DNA of 9,330 nt from CAZART01 sp964487555 (GTDB taxonomy: Bacteria; Bacteroidota; Rhodothermia; Rhodothermales; VXPQ01). The notes under the pieces were generated by a model. That model made no database searches. It worked only from the letters and a program-made list of their open reading frames with translations, and was not told the DNA's origin. Within the stretch, counting starts at the first letter, position 1, and the number at the start of each line of letters is the position of its first letter. The position numbers and the translations under genes were made by a program. Location: the NCBI GenBank assembly GCA_964487555.1, contig CAZART010000163.1:1-9330 (forward strand), in the 5' to 3' direction. Positions 7,294-9,330 of the stretch are shown here, piece after piece.

Positions 7294-9330
7294 TTCACAA
7301 CGACAAGCGACTTCGTGATTCTGCGTTCGCCCGTCTCCAGCGAATAGACATACACTCCGCTCGCATGGGCTGAGGCCTCCCACGTCACGTCGTGCCACCC
7401 GGCCGTCATGGGACGGTCGATGAGCGTCGCGACGCGGCGGCCCAGCAGATCGTAGACTCGGATCTTCACCGGACCGATTTCCGGCAATCCGAATCGAATG
7501 GTCGTCGACGGATTGAAGGGATTCGGATAGTTCTGATCGAGCGTGAGCTCGGCCGGCAGATCGGCGGACCGGTCTGCGGAGACGTTCGTGGCTTCGCCGA
7601 CGGTGAAGGTCCAGGGATCCGACCACGGACTCTCCGGCTCGGACAGCCGCACGCGCCAATAAAACGATCGCCCCTCCGTCAGGCCGGAAATGACGAACGT
7701 TTCGTCCGTTGTCTCCCCGTCAAAGATGAGATCATCAAATGTGGCGCTGCTTGAAATCTGGATTTGGGATGTCGTGTTGCCTTCGTGCGCATTCCAGACG
7801 AGCTCCAGGGGCTGCTCGATCGGTCCGGTACCGCTGCCGGGTGCAGCGGGGATGGGGGAGTGGTCAGGAGGCGGTGTCGTGTACAGGCGGACGATCGTGC
7901 CTCGCCCCGGCGAGTTTCCCGATTCCGGATCTCCTGCGAATGCGATGTTTCGGAAGGCAATCCTATCGTCGAAGTATGAATGAAAAGAAGTAGACCTGGA
8001 GGCCACGTAGCATCGATCGGCCGACGCTTCGACGAGCGGCCCCACCTCACTCGCCCAATCATCATAGTCGGACGTGGCATAGAACGCATAGATCGGGTCG
8101 GATAGCACGAACCCTGGCCTTCTGAAATCGTCTCGATTCGTGTAGCCGAACTCGCATTCCTCCTCTCGACCCGAGTAAAGCGTCGGAATGAACTGAACGT
8201 CGTCGGACGGGTCGTTCTCGTTGAAGAATCCGACGGGTCCGACATCCCACACTTCAAACGGAACCCAGACAACCGTTTCGGAGGGCAATCGGCGGGCATA
8301 GGAGCCGTCCTCCGTAAACCGTATTTCAACGTCATTGGGTGCGACGTCGCCGAAAACGTGTTGAGGGTTCCCTCCCCTCAAGACAAACTCGCCGGTGCTG
8401 TTCTCACTGTCGAATACGTAATTCCCTCCTGTCTCTGCGCATCCGTCGGTGCTCATGGCCGTCGGTGCGCATGGGTCGGAACCGCCCGGACCGCGAACCT
8501 CCAGGAAGGCGGGATTGTTGGTGCCAGGGATCGTCTGAAGCCCGACCGACGGGAGCCTCACGTCAGAAGTTCGGAAGTGCCGCGTCTCTGAAGGCGGAGA
8601 ATCGAAGAACGGCGAGTGACTCGTGACCCGCCAGAAATAGTCGGTGAACGGTTGCAGGCTGTCGACCTCAGCGGTTGTGTGAAGGCTCGTGAGGGTTTGA
8701 TACGAAGTACCGTTGAAGTTCGGTGTGGTCGCGATTTCGACTTTGTACTCGGATATATATGTTTGCGGATTCCAGCTAAGCGTCAGGTCAAGCGGTTGAC
8801 CGGAAACCTCATCCGCAGGGGATGCGAGCGGAGGACCGTATGTTGGGGGCGGCGGGATATCGCTTTCGCCGATCGTTCCGGCATTCCATGCATCTTGAAC
8901 CGTTCGATCGGCTTCTCTAAGCTCAGCAACGGAATCCAGGTAGTCGTCGCCGCGAGCCCACACGATAGCGAGTACGATTTCCTCCGTCTCATCGGGTTCA
9001 AGTCTGAACGGGCCGGTCGACATTAGCGATTGCGAATCGGAAGACGTGTTGCGGCTGCCCTCTTCGTCGGTATTTAGCTGCGACCAAAAGGATAGAGTGA
9101 CAGGATCGCCCGGATACATGAACGTCGTGGGCCGATCGCCCCCATAACCCGTTCCGCCCATGGTGATCGGCTTCCCGTCTCGCCAGAAGCCGCGCAAGTA
9201 ATTGTACGCCTCGTCGGCGCCGAACGGATTCCCCAGCGGCGAGCTGTTACCGTAATAGTCAAGAAATACGGATATACCGCGACGTTCGCCCTGCTCATCC
9301 GCCGCGCCGTCGTAGTCGTTGTCCTGGTCG
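7290..9330 (-). CDS. Large secreted multidomain protein, upstream paralogue (5' end outside window)
   Basis: The C-terminal 679 residues of a second large secreted protein; the frame stays open to the right edge, so the ATG near 9197 is internal. The first visible residues, DQDNDYDGAADEQGERRG, match the calcium-type loop region of the neighbour. From that point to the end the two proteins are almost equally long (676 against 678 residues), so the full protein should be about 975 aa with a signal peptide off the window. The order is the same: MGGTGYGGDRPTTFMYPGDP region, FRLEPDETEEIVLAIVWARGD, an Fn3-like domain, a central module with QTIPGTNNPAFLEV, VPFEVWDVG, NENDPSDDVQ and four cysteines at visible residues 287, 297, 392 and 440, a second Fn3-like domain, and a sorting tail with NYPNPFNPSTT (600-610), VYDLLGRRVATLID and a final TKSLVVVK. 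It is probably the earlier gene of an operon of surface proteins. Function unknown. Confidence 0.86.
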   Translation of the reverse strand, partial: DQDNDYDGAADEQGERRGISVFLDYYGNSSPLGNPFGADEAYNYLRGFWRDGKPITMGGTGYGGDRPTTFMYPGDPVTLSFWSQLNTDEEGSRNTSSDSQSLMSTGPFRLEPDETEEIVLAIVWARGDDYLDSVAELREADRTVQDAWNAGTIGESDIPPPPTYGPPLASPADEVSGQPLDLTLSWNPQTYISEYKVEIATTPNFNGTSYQTLTSLHTTAEVDSLQPFTDYFWRVTSHSPFFDSPPSETRHFRTSDVRLPSVGLQTIPGTNNPAFLEVRGPGGSDPCAPTAMSTDGCAETGGNYVFDSENSTGEFVLRGGNPQHVFGDVAPNDVEIRFTEDGSYARRLPSETVVWVPFEVWDVGPVGFFNENDPSDDVQFIPTLYSGREEECEFGYTNRDDFRRPGFVLSDPIYAFYATSDYDDWASEVGPLVEASADRCYVASRSTSFHSYFDDRIAFRNIAFAGDPESGNSPGRGTIVRLYTTPPPDHSPIPAAPGSGTGPIEQPLELVWNAHEGNTTSQIQISSSATFDDLIFDGETTDETFVISGLTEGRSFYWRVRLSEPESPWSDPWTFTVGEATNVSADRSADLPAELTLDQNYPNPFNPSTTIRFGLPEIGPVKIRVYDLLGRRVATLIDRPMTAGWHDVTWEASAHASGVYVYSLETGERRITKSLVVVK
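7377..7687 (-). repeat. Duplicated 3' coding segment, upstream copy
   Basis: Partner of 4447-4757 at an offset of 2930 bases, inside the 3' end of the right-hand paralogue. The direct-repeat arrangement could support recombination that fuses or deletes one paralogue while keeping an intact tail. Confidence 0.65.

Noticed and set aside
6325..7347. 340-codon open frame on the + strand opposite the 977-aa gene
   Set aside because: It lies wholly antisense to a gene with a signal peptide, recognisable domains and a close paralogue. Long antisense frames are expected in GC-rich DNA, and its protein shows no recognisable domain.
7294..7659. N-terminal extension of the 977-aa protein by 122 codons
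   Set aside because: The extension is arginine-rich and out of frame with the tail-coding part of the upstream paralogue. The ATG at 7293 gives a proper signal peptide.

Overview
The window looks like chromosomal DNA from a GC-rich member of the Bacteroidota/Rhodothermota lineage (Rhodothermales-like, e.g. relatives of Salinibacter). The evidence is a menaquinone menA-menE pair next to genes for large secreted proteins. These carry an N-terminal signal peptide, fibronectin-III-like domains and a C-terminal tail with NYPNPFNPSTT and YDVLGRRV motifs, typical of type A (Por/T9SS-like) sorting domains. The lineage is inferred from protein character only.

Left part, + strand (1-2932). The 3' end of menA (DHNA prenyltransferase) runs in from the left edge. 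It is followed after 31 nt by a complete menE (o-succinylbenzoate-CoA ligase), so this is the end of a menaquinone operon. A 429-nt stretch without an obvious gene follows. It holds a previously unlabelled, degenerate GT-rich tandem repeat (about six units of ~37 nt, 1916-2132) and two small adjacent palindromes. Then comes a RimJ/RimL-type GNAT acetyltransferase with an ambiguous start.

Right part, - strand (2988-9330). Three genes run leftwards, convergent to menE and the GNAT gene. In transcription order they are: a large secreted protein whose 5' end lies beyond the right edge; its complete 977-aa paralogue, starting inside the stop codon of the first (ATGA overlap); and, after 82 nt, a smaller 429-aa secreted protein with one Fn3-like domain and the same kind of tail. 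The two large proteins share domain order, a DxDxDG calcium-type loop, four conserved cysteines in a central module I cannot name, and a C-terminal region that still aligns without gaps at DNA level. They are a tandem duplication, probably co-expressed and exported to the cell surface by the same route. Their function is unknown.

I saw no tRNA, rRNA, transposase, CRISPR array, riboswitch or convincing intrinsic terminator. The most unusual items are the tandem surface-protein paralogues with their conserved cysteine module, and the degenerate tandem repeat behind menE.
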